A stretch of 64,000 bases of DNA from Hymenobacter nitidus (GTDB lineage Bacteria; Bacteroidota; Bacteroidia; Cytophagales; Hymenobacteraceae): the NCBI RefSeq assembly GCF_020447315.1, contig NZ_JAJADQ010000013.1:62001-126000 (forward strand). Reading direction: 5' to 3'. A program made the translations under genes and the position numbers. The notes beneath the pieces were generated by a model. It did no database searches. It saw only the letters and a program-made list of their open reading frames with translations, and was not told the DNA's origin. Shown piece after piece: positions 50,825 to 59,378 of the stretch; position 1 is the stretch's first letter; each line of letters begins with the position of its first letter.

Positions 50825-51292
50825 TTACTTCTTGGCTTTTTTGGCGTGCAGCGTCAGCGTGGCAATACCACCGCCGGTGCCATCGGCCACCACGACGCAC
50901 TCACTGTCGTAGTACACGCCGTCGGCATCCCGGTTCCAGTACGATAAATACGTGAAGGCCGCAACGCCCGTCGTAGGGTTCAGCGTCAGCGGGGGCATCA
51001 GGGCGGCTGCTACCGGCCCGGTCCACACCGACGTCCGGTTGCCGTTGGGAGTTTCCACGTAGTTGCTCTGCGTCATGTCAATGGCCTGGGTTAAGCCCGT
51101 CAGGCAGGTACACATGCCTACCTGAAAGTAGTTTTTAGCGGTGTAGGCGCCGGTGCCTTCGCCATTAGCACTAGCGGCGGCCTCCGGGCCGCACGATTTC
51201 CGGGGAGCAAGGGAGCTGTCCTTTTCGCAGCTCACGCACAACATAGCCGAGCCAAGGGCCAGCATTCGCAATAGGGAGGCGGTGTGTGACAT
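50825..51292 (-). CDS. Hypothetical lipoprotein (155 aa)
   Basis: Signal with lipobox LCVSC, then a Cys-containing linker (RKSCGPEAAAS). The core has a MCTCLTG cysteine cluster, a central strand region (PPLTLNPTTGVAAFTYLSYW) and DSECVVVADGTGGGIATLTL near the C-terminus, ending in a Lys-rich tail. Probably small envelope beta-sandwich. Family not recognised. Part of a run of lipoprotein genes at 48-51 kb. Confidence 0.72.
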   Translation of the reverse strand: MSHTASLLRMLALGSAMLCVSCEKDSSLAPRKSCGPEAAASANGEGTGAYTAKNYFQVGMCTCLTGLTQAIDMTQSNYVETPNGNRTSVWTGPVAAALMPPLTLNPTTGVAAFTYLSYWNRDADGVYYDSECVVVADGTGGGIATLTLHAKKAKK

Positions 51293-51787
51293 GGGTGTAG
51301 AGATTAGAAGTGGTTGACTATGAATTACTTCTAATAAGCTACACAGGAATGAAAGGAGTTAAAATAGATATTTGAATATTGATAAATACCATTCGGCCTC
51401 AGACTGCAAGGAGCATTAGTGTAAACGAAAGTTTAAATATCTAACAAGTAACATGTGTTTGTAACAATTTAACAATCAGTCTATTGTAATATTTGTGCGG
51501 GCCAAGTCGGTAATCTGCGCTGTAGCACCGCCGTAGTAGCAGCGGGAGCACCGCCGGGCATAGCTGCCCTTACCGCCAGCCCCGAAACCACCGCAGGGCA
51601 GCCTTTGGTGAAAAGCTGCCCTGTGGCTTTAAAAAGAACGTTTCTAAGGACTGTTCGTGGCTTTCTTAGCGGGAAGCTGCCCGAAGCTGCTCCGCACGAC
51701 TGCTCCTAATAAAAAGCAGATTACCCAGGCGTTTAGCAGAGTGCCACGACTGGGTTTAACGCTATGATATTGTTTACATGCAGATTA
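51293..51787. other. 495-bp gene-free region with one strong hairpin
   Basis: Left third (51293-51500) is AT-rich and probably holds the promoter of the lipoprotein gene ending at 50825, although no clear TAnnTTTG box is visible. A stem of about 15 bp with one G-T pair (51591-51626; CAGGGCAGCCTTT, loop GGTG, then AAAAGCTGCCCTG) lies near the middle, and AGCTGCCC motifs recur three times around it. No open frame here looks coding. The hairpin might be a small RNA or a terminator. Confidence 0.45.
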
Positions 51788-52567
51788 TTACCGGCCGTTG
51801 AAGACAGGCTTGCGCTTCTCCGTGAAAGCGGCCACTCCTTCCCGGTAGTCGGCCGATTCGCCGGCGGCCTGCTGACACTCGGCTTCGTAGTCCAGCATTT
51901 CGTCCAGCGACGCGGTGCCGGCTTTGTTGAGCATTTGCTTGATGAGGCCAATCGACCTGGTTGGCGCAGTAGCGTAGCGCGCGGCCATGGTCGCTACGGC
52001 AGCATCCAGCTCGGCCGGAGCCACCACTTGGTTTACCAAACCCAGGCGCAGGGCTTCCTCGGCAGTTACTTTCGAGCCCAGCGTGCACAGCTCAAAGGCT
52101 TTCAGCGTCCCGACCAGCCGCGGCAGGAAGTAGGAGGAGCCCGAATCGGGGACCAGACCAATGTTGATAAACACCTCAATCAGGGAGGCGTCGGTGGAGG
52201 CAATGAGTACGTCGCAGGCCAGGGCCAAGGAGCAGCCTGCGCCGGCCGCTACCCCGTTGAGGCGCCCGATGATGGGCTTGGGCATGGCGCGCATAGCCCG
52301 GATAATGGGGTTATAGCGCTTATGAAGCGTATCGGCGAAAGAGAAGTCGGCTTCGTCCTGCGTAGCCTTCAAGTCCTGACCCGAGCAGAAAGCCCGCCCG
52401 GCTCCGGTCAGCACCACCACCCGCACCGAGTCGTCGTCGGCGGCTTGTTGCAGGGCATCCTGCAGCTCGTAGCTCTGCGGGTTATTGAAGGCGTTGAAGA
52501 CCTCAGGCCGGTTGAGGGTAATAGTGGCCACGCCATTCTGCGCGTCGTAAAGCAGGCAAGTGTACAT
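51788..52567 (-). CDS. Enoyl-CoA hydratase/isomerase family (PaaG-like)
   Basis: 259 aa from the ATG at 52567. Crotonase-fold features: the oxyanion-hole segments VVLTGAGRAFCSGQDLK and GRLNGVAAGAGCSLALACD, and FINIGLVPDSGSSYFLPRLV (residues 140-159), which is typical of PaaG-type 1,2-epoxyphenylacetyl-CoA isomerases and delta-isomerases in which an Asp (VPDSG) replaces a Glu of classic hydratases. It would act on an acyl-CoA in beta-oxidation or aromatic catabolism. No other phenylacetate genes are in the window, so the exact substrate is open. Confidence 0.9.
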   Translation of the reverse strand: MYTCLLYDAQNGVATITLNRPEVFNAFNNPQSYELQDALQQAADDDSVRVVVLTGAGRAFCSGQDLKATQDEADFSFADTLHKRYNPIIRAMRAMPKPIIGRLNGVAAGAGCSLALACDVLIASTDASLIEVFINIGLVPDSGSSYFLPRLVGTLKAFELCTLGSKVTAEEALRLGLVNQVVAPAELDAAVATMAARYATAPTRSIGLIKQMLNKAGTASLDEMLDYEAECQQAAGESADYREGVAAFTEKRKPVFNGR

Positions 52568-52642
52568 AGCAAGGGTTGTCGGGTGGAATGATTTGCGAGC
52601 CGAAAAGTACGCCGAACCCGGCAAACACGCCCCGGCTTAGCC

Positions 52643-53380
52643 TCAAATGATACCCCGTTCGGCGCGGAGCAGGGCTTCGGCCACAATCAAATCTTCGGGC
52701 GTTGTAATCTTGAGGTTGCGGTAGTCGCCGGGCACCATATAGATGGGCTGCAGGTCTTCTACCACGCTGGCATCATCGGTGAAAGCGGGCAGCTCGGGCA
52801 GCCGGTAGGCCCGCCGCAGCAGGTCCAGCTCAAAGCACTGGGGCGTCTGCACCAGCCGGAGCCGGGCGCGGTCCATGGCATACGAGCCCTGCTGGGCCAG
52901 GCCCCGTACCGAGTCTTTGGGCGCCACGGCCGCCACGGCCGCCCCGTGCGTAGCGGCGGCGGCGTAGGTTTGCTCAATCACCGCGGCTGACACCAACGGT
53001 CGTACCCCGTCGTGCACTGCCACGATGCCGGCCGTTTCCTGGGCCAGCTGGGCCAGCCCGTTGCGCACGGAAGCCCAGCGGGTTTCGCCGCCCACCACCA
53101 CCGCGTGCGGAATAGTCACGTTGTGCTCGTGGCACAGCTGCTGCCAGGTTTCCAACTGCTCGGCCGGGAGTACCACCACGCACTTTTCTACCCGCACGGC
53201 CGCCTCCGCAAACCGGCGCAAGGTGTGCAGCAGCACCGGCTCACCCAGCAGATTCAGGAACTGCTTGGGCCGGTCGGCGCCCATACGCGTGCCGCTGCCC
53301 CCAGCCACCAGAATGGCAAAGCGGGAATTGGAGTGGGGAGCGGTAGGCTCCGAAGGCACTGATGCGGGGAAAGCGGGCAT
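52643..53380 (-). CDS. ispD: 2-C-methyl-D-erythritol 4-phosphate cytidylyltransferase
   Basis: 245 aa from the ATG at 53380. Third enzyme of the MEP isoprenoid pathway, forming CDP-methylerythritol from CTP. The nucleotide-binding start FAILVAGGSGTRMGADRPKQ (residues 21-40) has the G-x-G-x-R-M and K signature, and VAVAPKDSVRGL, VQTPQCFELDLLRRAY and FTDDASVVED are family blocks. A 20-residue Pro/Ser-rich N-terminal extension precedes it. Isoprenoids from this pathway also feed the carotenoid cyclase encoded at 57966. Confidence 0.95.
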   Translation of the reverse strand: MPAFPASVPSEPTAPHSNSRFAILVAGGSGTRMGADRPKQFLNLLGEPVLLHTLRRFAEAAVRVEKCVVVLPAEQLETWQQLCHEHNVTIPHAVVVGGETRWASVRNGLAQLAQETAGIVAVHDGVRPLVSAAVIEQTYAAAATHGAAVAAVAPKDSVRGLAQQGSYAMDRARLRLVQTPQCFELDLLRRAYRLPELPAFTDDASVVEDLQPIYMVPGDYRNLKITTPEDLIVAEALLRAERGII

Positions 53381-53427
53381 AGGAAGAAGGCGGGTGAGGC
53401 CGCAAAATACGGAACTGCCCGTACGCA

Positions 53428-53460
53428 AAACGCCGAATACCTGGTGGGCATTCGGCGTTT
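53428..53460. terminator. Hairpin terminator after queA
   Basis: AAACGCCGAAT and ATTCGGCGTTT, perfect 11-bp arms with an 11-nt loop; on the minus strand it follows the queA stop codon. Confidence 0.8.
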
Positions 53461-53498
53461 GGTAGATGTAGCAACTGCAGGGCTGCTGGCTGTGCTTA

Positions 53499-54548
53499 CT
53501 ACAGTACCAGCATGGCGTCGCCGTAAGTGAAGAACTTATACTTCTCCTTGATGGCTGTCTGGTAAGCTTCAATCAGGAACTCGTGGCCGGCAAAAGCCGA
53601 CGCCATCATCATCAGCGTGCTTTCGGGCATGTGGAAGTTCGTCAGCAGCGAGTTGGCAATCTTGAACTCGTGGGGCGGGAAGATAAACTTGTCGGTCCAG
53701 CCCTGGTTTTCCTTCAGGCGAGCATGAGCCGACACCGACGACTCCAGAGCGCGCATCGTGGTGGTACCCACGGCACACACACGCTTCTTGGCGTCCAGGG
53801 CCCGGTTCACCACCACTGCCGACTCCGCCGGCACGATGAAGTTCTCCGAGTCCATCTTGTGCTTGGTCAGGTCCTCCACGTCCACGGGGCGGAAGGTGCC
53901 CAGGCCCACGTGCAGCGTCACCGGCACCATGTCCACGCCCCGGATTTCGAGGCGCTTGATGACTTCGCGGGTGAAGTGCAGGCCCGCCGAAGGAGCCGCC
54001 ACGGCGCCCTTGTTCTTGGCGTAAATGGTCTGGTACCGCTCTTTGTCGGCCGGCTCGGCTTCGCGCGTAATGACTTCGCGGGGCAGGGGCGTTTCGCCCA
54101 GGTCGTTGAGGGCCTTGTAAAACTCCTCGTCCGAGCCGTCGAACAGAAACTTGATGGTCCGGCCACGCGAAGTGGTGTTGTCGATAACCTCGGCCACCAT
54201 GTCGCTTTCACCGAAGTAGAGCTTGTTGCCCACCCGGATTTTGCGGGCCGGGTCTACCAGCACGTCCCAGAGGTGAATTTCCTTGTTCAGCTCGCGCAGC
54301 AGGAATACCTCAATCTTAGCTCCCGTCTTTTCCTTGTTGCCATACAGGCGGGCCGGAAACACCTGCGTGTCGTTGACCACAAATACGTCACCTTCATTGA
54401 AATACTCAATGATGTCCTTGAACACGCGGTGCTCGATTTTGCCGCTGTCACGGTGCAAAACCATCAGGCGCGATTCATCACGAGTTTTGGCCGGGTGTTG
54501 TGCCAGCAGGCTTTCGGGCAAGTCAAATTTGAACTCGGACAGTTTCAT
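53499..54548 (-). CDS. queA: tRNA preQ1(34) S-adenosylmethionine ribosyltransferase-isomerase
   Basis: 349-aa enzyme that adds the ribosyl part of SAM to preQ1 in tRNA during queuosine synthesis. The start LSEFKFDLPESLLAQHPAKT and the blocks VFVVNDTQVFPARLYG, AAPSAGLHFTREVIKRLE, HVGLGTFRPVDVEDLTKHKM and LLTNFHMPESTLMMMASAFA are family signatures. Normal length, single gene. A perfect minus-strand TAnnTTTG box (TACTTTTG, 54606-54599) is 50 bp upstream. Confidence 0.97.
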   Translation of the reverse strand: MKLSEFKFDLPESLLAQHPAKTRDESRLMVLHRDSGKIEHRVFKDIIEYFNEGDVFVVNDTQVFPARLYGNKEKTGAKIEVFLLRELNKEIHLWDVLVDPARKIRVGNKLYFGESDMVAEVIDNTTSRGRTIKFLFDGSDEEFYKALNDLGETPLPREVITREAEPADKERYQTIYAKNKGAVAAPSAGLHFTREVIKRLEIRGVDMVPVTLHVGLGTFRPVDVEDLTKHKMDSENFIVPAESAVVVNRALDAKKRVCAVGTTTMRALESSVSAHARLKENQGWTDKFIFPPHEFKIANSLLTNFHMPESTLMMMASAFAGHEFLIEAYQTAIKEKYKFFTYGDAMLVL

Positions 54549-54598
54549 GGGCTAAAACAAAGGCAATAGGAGGGGAATCTAACAAAATTTTGGGTTGG

Positions 54599-54606
54599 CA
54601 AAAGTA
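54599..54606 (-). promoter_or_regulatory. Promoter -7 box of queA
   Basis: Minus-strand TACTTTTG, perfect TAnnTTTG, 50 bp before the queA ATG; no clear -33 element. Confidence 0.45.
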
Positions 54607-54646
54607 CGTACTATGGCCGGATAAATCGTTACTTTTCGCCCGGAAA

Positions 54647-54752
54647 GGTGAGATAGTGAAATAGTGAGATGGTGAGTTTGATTGTCAATCTGCTCAGATC
54701 CGCGCTACGCAAAACATAAAACTCACTATTTCACCACTCACCATCTCATCTC
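54647..54752. repeat. Imperfect inverted repeat with 8-bp period upstream of the MacB-like gene
   Basis: Left arm 54647-54679 breaks into octamers GTGAGATA, GTGAAATA, GTGAGATG, GTGAGTTT. Right arm 54719-54752 is its imperfect inverse (AAACTCACTATTTCACC at the start) and ends one base before the ATG at 54754. About 24 bp pair well. Same design as the repeat at 20401-20518. Confidence 0.7.
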
Positions 54753-54753
54753 G

Positions 54754-56013
54754 ATGAAAACGCTGCGTCTGACTCTGGAAAGCTTCCGCTTCGCGTGGCA
54801 AGCCCTCAAATCGAATCTGCTACGCACTATTCTTTCGCTGCTGGGCGTCACGGTGGGTATTTTCGCCATCATTGCCGTCTTTGCCGTCGTCGACTCGCTG
54901 GAGGCCAACGTGCGCAAGAGTATGAGCTTCGTGGGCGACAAGGTAATTTACGTGGGCAAGTGGCCCTGGGCCTTCGGTGGTGAATACCCCTGGTGGAAGT
55001 ATTTCAACCGGCCTGTGCCCACGGTGCGGGAGTTTCGGGAGTTGCAGAAAAACCTGGGGCCCAACAACAAAGGTGTGGCCATCTTCGGGGCCGTGGGTGG
55101 CAGTGTGCTGAAAGCGGGCAGCAACAGCGTGTCGGACTGCGCCCTGCAAGGCGTCAGCTTCGACTACCGCAAGGTGTCGGATGTGCCCATTGCCGAGGGC
55201 CGGTATTTCACCTCCCAGGAAGTAGACGCGGCCCGTAACGTGGCTATTATCGGCGCTACCATTGCCGAGAGCCTTTACCCCAACGGCAGCGCCATCGGGC
55301 AGGAGTTTACCGCCCGGGGGCGCAAATTTGTCGTCATTGGCATTATGCAGAAGGAGGGCAAGAAGCTGCTCGACACGCCCAGCAACGACACCAACTGCCT
55401 GGTTCCCTTCGGCATGTTTACCAAGATGTTTGCCCTAAATACCGGCGGTATGACCGGCGTGACGCCCACCATTGCCGTAAAGGGCTCCGACGACGACCCC
55501 GGCCTGCTCGATCTGGAGTATGAGCTGCAGGGTGTGATGCGCAACATTCGGGGGCTGAAGCCACGGCAGGAAGACAATTTTGCCCTGAACCGACCCGAAA
55601 TGCTGGCCAATGCCATTACCCAGCTCTTTTCCATCATCGGTATTGCCGGTGCCGTCATCGGCTCGTTTGCCATGCTGGTGGGCGGTTTCGGTATTGCCAA
55701 CATCATGTTTGTCTCGGTGAAGGAGCGCACCAACATCATCGGCATTCAAAAATCCCTGGGAGCCAAGAATTCCTTTATTCTGTTCCAGTTTCTTTTCGAA
55801 GCCGTTTTTCTGTGCTTAATTGGCGGCGCGGCCGGCATCTTTCTGGTGTTCCTCATCACGCTGGTTCCCCAGGAGTCGCTGCCGTTGTTCTTATCCGCCG
55901 GAAATATTGTGCTGGGGCTTACCGTATCGGTCGTAATCGGGATGTTAGCCGGTATTATTCCCGCCGTGCTGGCGTCTAATCTGGACCCGGTAATTGCCAT
56001 TCGGTCGAAGTAA
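54754..56013 (+). CDS. MacB-like ABC transporter permease
   Basis: 419 aa from the ATG at 54754. One N-terminal helix (~20-42), a large periplasmic MacB-type domain (~45-270) with the conserved LQGVSFDYRKVSDVPIAEGR (residues 131-150) segment, and three C-terminal helices (~290-400) with the FtsX-type MVGGFGIANIMFVSVKERT (residues 307-325) and GIQKSLGAKNSFILFQFLFE (residues 328-347) blocks. MacB-type transporters use mechanotransmission to move lipoproteins, toxins or peptides. No ATPase partner lies next to it; the ABC ATPase at 59376 is of another type. It may work with a partner elsewhere. Confidence 0.93.
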   Translation: MKTLRLTLESFRFAWQALKSNLLRTILSLLGVTVGIFAIIAVFAVVDSLEANVRKSMSFVGDKVIYVGKWPWAFGGEYPWWKYFNRPVPTVREFRELQKNLGPNNKGVAIFGAVGGSVLKAGSNSVSDCALQGVSFDYRKVSDVPIAEGRYFTSQEVDAARNVAIIGATIAESLYPNGSAIGQEFTARGRKFVVIGIMQKEGKKLLDTPSNDTNCLVPFGMFTKMFALNTGGMTGVTPTIAVKGSDDDPGLLDLEYELQGVMRNIRGLKPRQEDNFALNRPEMLANAITQLFSIIGIAGAVIGSFAMLVGGFGIANIMFVSVKERTNIIGIQKSLGAKNSFILFQFLFEAVFLCLIGGAAGIFLVFLITLVPQESLPLFLSAGNIVLGLTVSVVIGMLAGIIPAVLASNLDPVIAIRSK

Positions 56014-56052
56014 AGCGCCAAGCAGGCTACTCTAAGGCAGGAGGTTAGGCTA

Positions 56053-56071
56053 TTGTTAACAAATTGTTAAC
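56053..56071. promoter_or_regulatory. Direct repeat TTGTTAAC, possible operator
   Basis: TTGTTAAC at 56053-56060 and again at 56064-56071, three bases apart; each contains the palindrome GTTAAC. Located 149 bp upstream of the LOG-family gene. Could be an operator, no regulator known. Confidence 0.3.
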
Positions 56072-56219
56072 TTGCACGCCCCAATTTTTAGTCGCCCTGC
56101 CGTCGCGGGGCGGCTTTCTTTTGCCCCCCACTCTCTTTATTTTTTCACTAGCGGGTCAGCTGTACCGCTACGGGCAACGTCGTTGCCTCCATCTGACCCT
56201 GCAATTCCCATGTGTAGCC

Positions 56220-57083
<864 letters not shown>

Positions 57084-57100
57084 GCGGGCCGCAACACGAG

Positions 57101-57126
57101 AAAAGCCGGGCGCGAGTCCGGCTTTT
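57101..57126 (+). terminator. Intrinsic terminator
   Basis: AAAAGCCGG (57101-57109), short loop, CCGGCTTTT (57118-57126) and further T residues, after the LOG-family gene. Confidence 0.85.
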
Positions 57127-57263
57127 TTTATGCCTGATAGTCAGCCGGAAGAACAACTCCGGGCCCACAAGCCGATTGGCTGCCCCGCAAGAGCAGGGGT
57201 GTTTCGACAAATCTTTTTATTGCGTAAGTAGTTATCAGTGTCATTCCCACCTTTGCTCGTCTC

Positions 57264-57905
57264 ATGTCAGAAACGAAACACATTTATGTAGTGCCCCGCT
57301 GGGGTGGCACCCCGCGCGACGATTGGTATCCGTGGCTGAAGCGGGAGCTGGAGGAAAAGCACGAGGCCCAAAGCCCCCGCTACGAAGTGCATCTGCTGGA
57401 TATGCCCGCCTGGGAGCTGCCCGACATCGACCGGGCCATCGACCATCTGGCCCGGGTGCTGCCCCCCGCACAGCTGCAGCCCAACATTATTCTGGTGGGC
57501 CACAGCGTTAGCTGCCTGGCTATCCTGCACTACCTGGCCAAAATTGGCGCCGAGTATCCGGCCTCACCGCCGCAGGTGGGCGGAGTGGTGTGCGTCGCGG
57601 GCTGGTTTTCCGTCGACAGTCCCTGGCAGGAAGTGCTGAACTGGATTCACGCCCCGATTGACTTTGAGGCGGCCCGCCGCCTGATTCCGGCCGAGAAGCT
57701 GGTGGTGCTCCTGTCGGACGATGACCCGTACACCTCCGGCTACCAGGAAAACGAGCAGCTCTGGGTGGAGCGACTACGCTCCCGGGTGCATATTCTGCCC
57801 GGTCGCCAGCACTTCAGCTCCCACCTCGACGCCGATATTCTGGAGGCTATCCGGGACCTGGCCGACGACTTACCCCAGCCGGCCCTCAGCCAGCAGCGTG
57901 GGTAA
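57264..57905 (+). CDS. RBBP9/YdeN-like alpha/beta hydrolase
   Basis: 213 aa. N-terminal HIYVVPRWGGTPRDDWYPWL, nucleophile elbow ILVGHSVSCLAIL with Ser in GHSVS, acid Asp in VVLLSDDDPY and His in LPGRQHFSSH form a complete serine-hydrolase triad. RBBP9-type proteins are serine hydrolases of broad or unknown specificity. Its cysteine after the elbow Ser (SVSC) is as in the family. Upstream of crtY on the same strand, 60 bp apart, but with no evident link. Confidence 0.9.
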   Translation: MSETKHIYVVPRWGGTPRDDWYPWLKRELEEKHEAQSPRYEVHLLDMPAWELPDIDRAIDHLARVLPPAQLQPNIILVGHSVSCLAILHYLAKIGAEYPASPPQVGGVVCVAGWFSVDSPWQEVLNWIHAPIDFEAARRLIPAEKLVVLLSDDDPYTSGYQENEQLWVERLRSRVHILPGRQHFSSHLDADILEAIRDLADDLPQPALSQQRG

Positions 57906-57965
57906 GCCGGCCCCGGGAAATGCCGGGCGGCAAACAAATCCGGCCCGGCGTGCTTCCTTTACTTC

Positions 57966-59132
57966 GTGAAGCCTGACTTTGACTACTTACTGGCCGGGGG
58001 CGGCGCCGCGGGCCTTAGCCTGGCCTACCACATCAGCCAGGAGCCGCGGCTGCGCGACAAGCGCGTGGTAATACTAGAGCCGCTGGTGAAGGATCAGAAC
58101 GACCGGACCTGGTCGTTCTGGACGGATACGCCCACGCTGTTTGACCCGATTGTGGCCCACGAGTGGCAGCAGCTGGCATTCCGTAGCCCCACCTTCGAGC
58201 GGGTTTTTCAGCTGCAGCGCTACCGTTACAAGATGATAAGGGGCCTGGATTTCTACCGGTTCGTGCGGGCGGCCCTGGAGCAGAATCCGCAATTCACCTT
58301 CGTGCAGACCACAGTGGAGGCGCTGGTTGATGGCCCGCAGGGCGTGGAGGCGCATACCAGCGCCGGGCGCTACTCCGCCCGCTACGCCTTCGACAGCCGC
58401 CCGCCCCAGCTGGACAGGCAACCCGAGAAGTACCGCTACCTGCTGCAGCACTTCGTGGGGTGGGAGGTCGAGACGGAGCACGACGTATTCGACCCCGATA
58501 CAGTCGAGTTTATGGATTTTCGGGGTCAGCAGCAGCAGCAGGCGCGTTTTATCTACGTGCTGCCCTTCGGCCGGCGCAAGGCCTTGGTCGAGTACACGCT
58601 GTTTTCGGAAGAGCTGCTGCCCAAGCCCGACTACGAGGCCGCTGTGCGGGACTACCTGAGCAACACATTGGGAGTGGCGTCTTATAGGGTAATGAGTGAG
58701 GAAGTAGGGGCTATTCCCATGACCGACCACCCACTGCCTGCCCGGTCGGGGGCACATATTATCAACCTCGGCACCCGGGCGGGGCGGGCCAAACCCAGCA
58801 CCGGCTACGCCTTTAAGCGGATTCAGGAGCACAGTACCCGGCTGGTAGCTGCCCTGGCCGCCACCGGCCAGCCGCCGAAAAACCTAACCGGCGACCGGCC
58901 CCAGTTCCATCTGTTCGACACTTTGCTGCTGGATATTATGCGGCGCCGCGGTGAAATGACCCGCGACATTTTCAGTGAGCTTTTCCGGCGCAACCCCATC
59001 GAGCGGGTTTTAGCTTTCCTGGACGAGCGCACCTCCTGGCCAAACAACTTCCGCATCATGAACTCCGTGACGCCCTGGCCCTTTATGCGCTCCATCTGGC
59101 ACGTGCTGCGCGGCCGGCCGGGCGAAAGGTGA
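57966..59132 (+). CDS. crtY: Lycopene beta-cyclase (CrtY type)
   Basis: 388 aa from a GTG start. FAD-binding N-terminus FDYLLAGGGAAGLSLAYHIS, the family's DRTWSFWTD motif (~45-53), and EYTLFSEELL plus TGYAFKRIQEHSTRL are CrtY signatures. It folds the ends of lycopene to beta-rings and uses FAD in a non-redox role. The other carotenoid genes (crtE, B, I, Z) are not in the window. Carotenoid colour is normal for Hymenobacter-like bacteria, which fits. Confidence 0.92.
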   Translation: MKPDFDYLLAGGGAAGLSLAYHISQEPRLRDKRVVILEPLVKDQNDRTWSFWTDTPTLFDPIVAHEWQQLAFRSPTFERVFQLQRYRYKMIRGLDFYRFVRAALEQNPQFTFVQTTVEALVDGPQGVEAHTSAGRYSARYAFDSRPPQLDRQPEKYRYLLQHFVGWEVETEHDVFDPDTVEFMDFRGQQQQQARFIYVLPFGRRKALVEYTLFSEELLPKPDYEAAVRDYLSNTLGVASYRVMSEEVGAIPMTDHPLPARSGAHIINLGTRAGRAKPSTGYAFKRIQEHSTRLVAALAATGQPPKNLTGDRPQFHLFDTLLLDIMRRRGEMTRDIFSELFRRNPIERVLAFLDERTSWPNNFRIMNSVTPWPFMRSIWHVLRGRPGER

Positions 59133-59134
59133 GG

Positions 59135-59378
59135 TAATGTGCTAATTTTTAATGTGCTGATGTTCTAAATGTGAAAAATGTGTCCTTGCGAGGCGTGAGC
59201 CGACCCACTCCGTCCTCTGAGATGTACCAAGCTTCCTTCACTGAAAAGCCCCAACGCCTGAGCAGGCGTTAGGGCTTTCTGGTAACAGGTCATGGGTCAC
59301 TAGCAGAGGGCGGATTGCCGCGCTTCGCTCGCAAGGACACGTTCCGCTCATTCAGCACATGAAGTTATCAGCACATTA
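59135..59378. repeat. ~244-bp nested inverted-repeat element
   Basis: Outer arms start TAATGTGCT (59135) and end AGCACATTA (59378), ~28 bp with few mismatches. Next, GTGTCCTTGCGAG (59180-59192) is the perfect inverse of 59328-59340, and CCGTCCTCTG pairs with CAGAGGGCGG with one mismatch. In the centre is a hairpin terminator (59245-59278). The whole can fold into one long stem. The right edge supplies the stop codon of the ABC ATPase gene (TAA at 59378-59376). Looks like a REP/MITE-type mobile or structural repeat rather than a gene. Confidence 0.75.
59245..59278. terminator. Terminator hairpin at the centre of the inverted-repeat element
   Basis: AAAGCCCCAACGCCTG (59245-59260) and CAGGCGTTAGGGCTTT (59263-59278), one mismatch, loop AG; T/A-rich on both ends. 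Confidence 0.75.
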
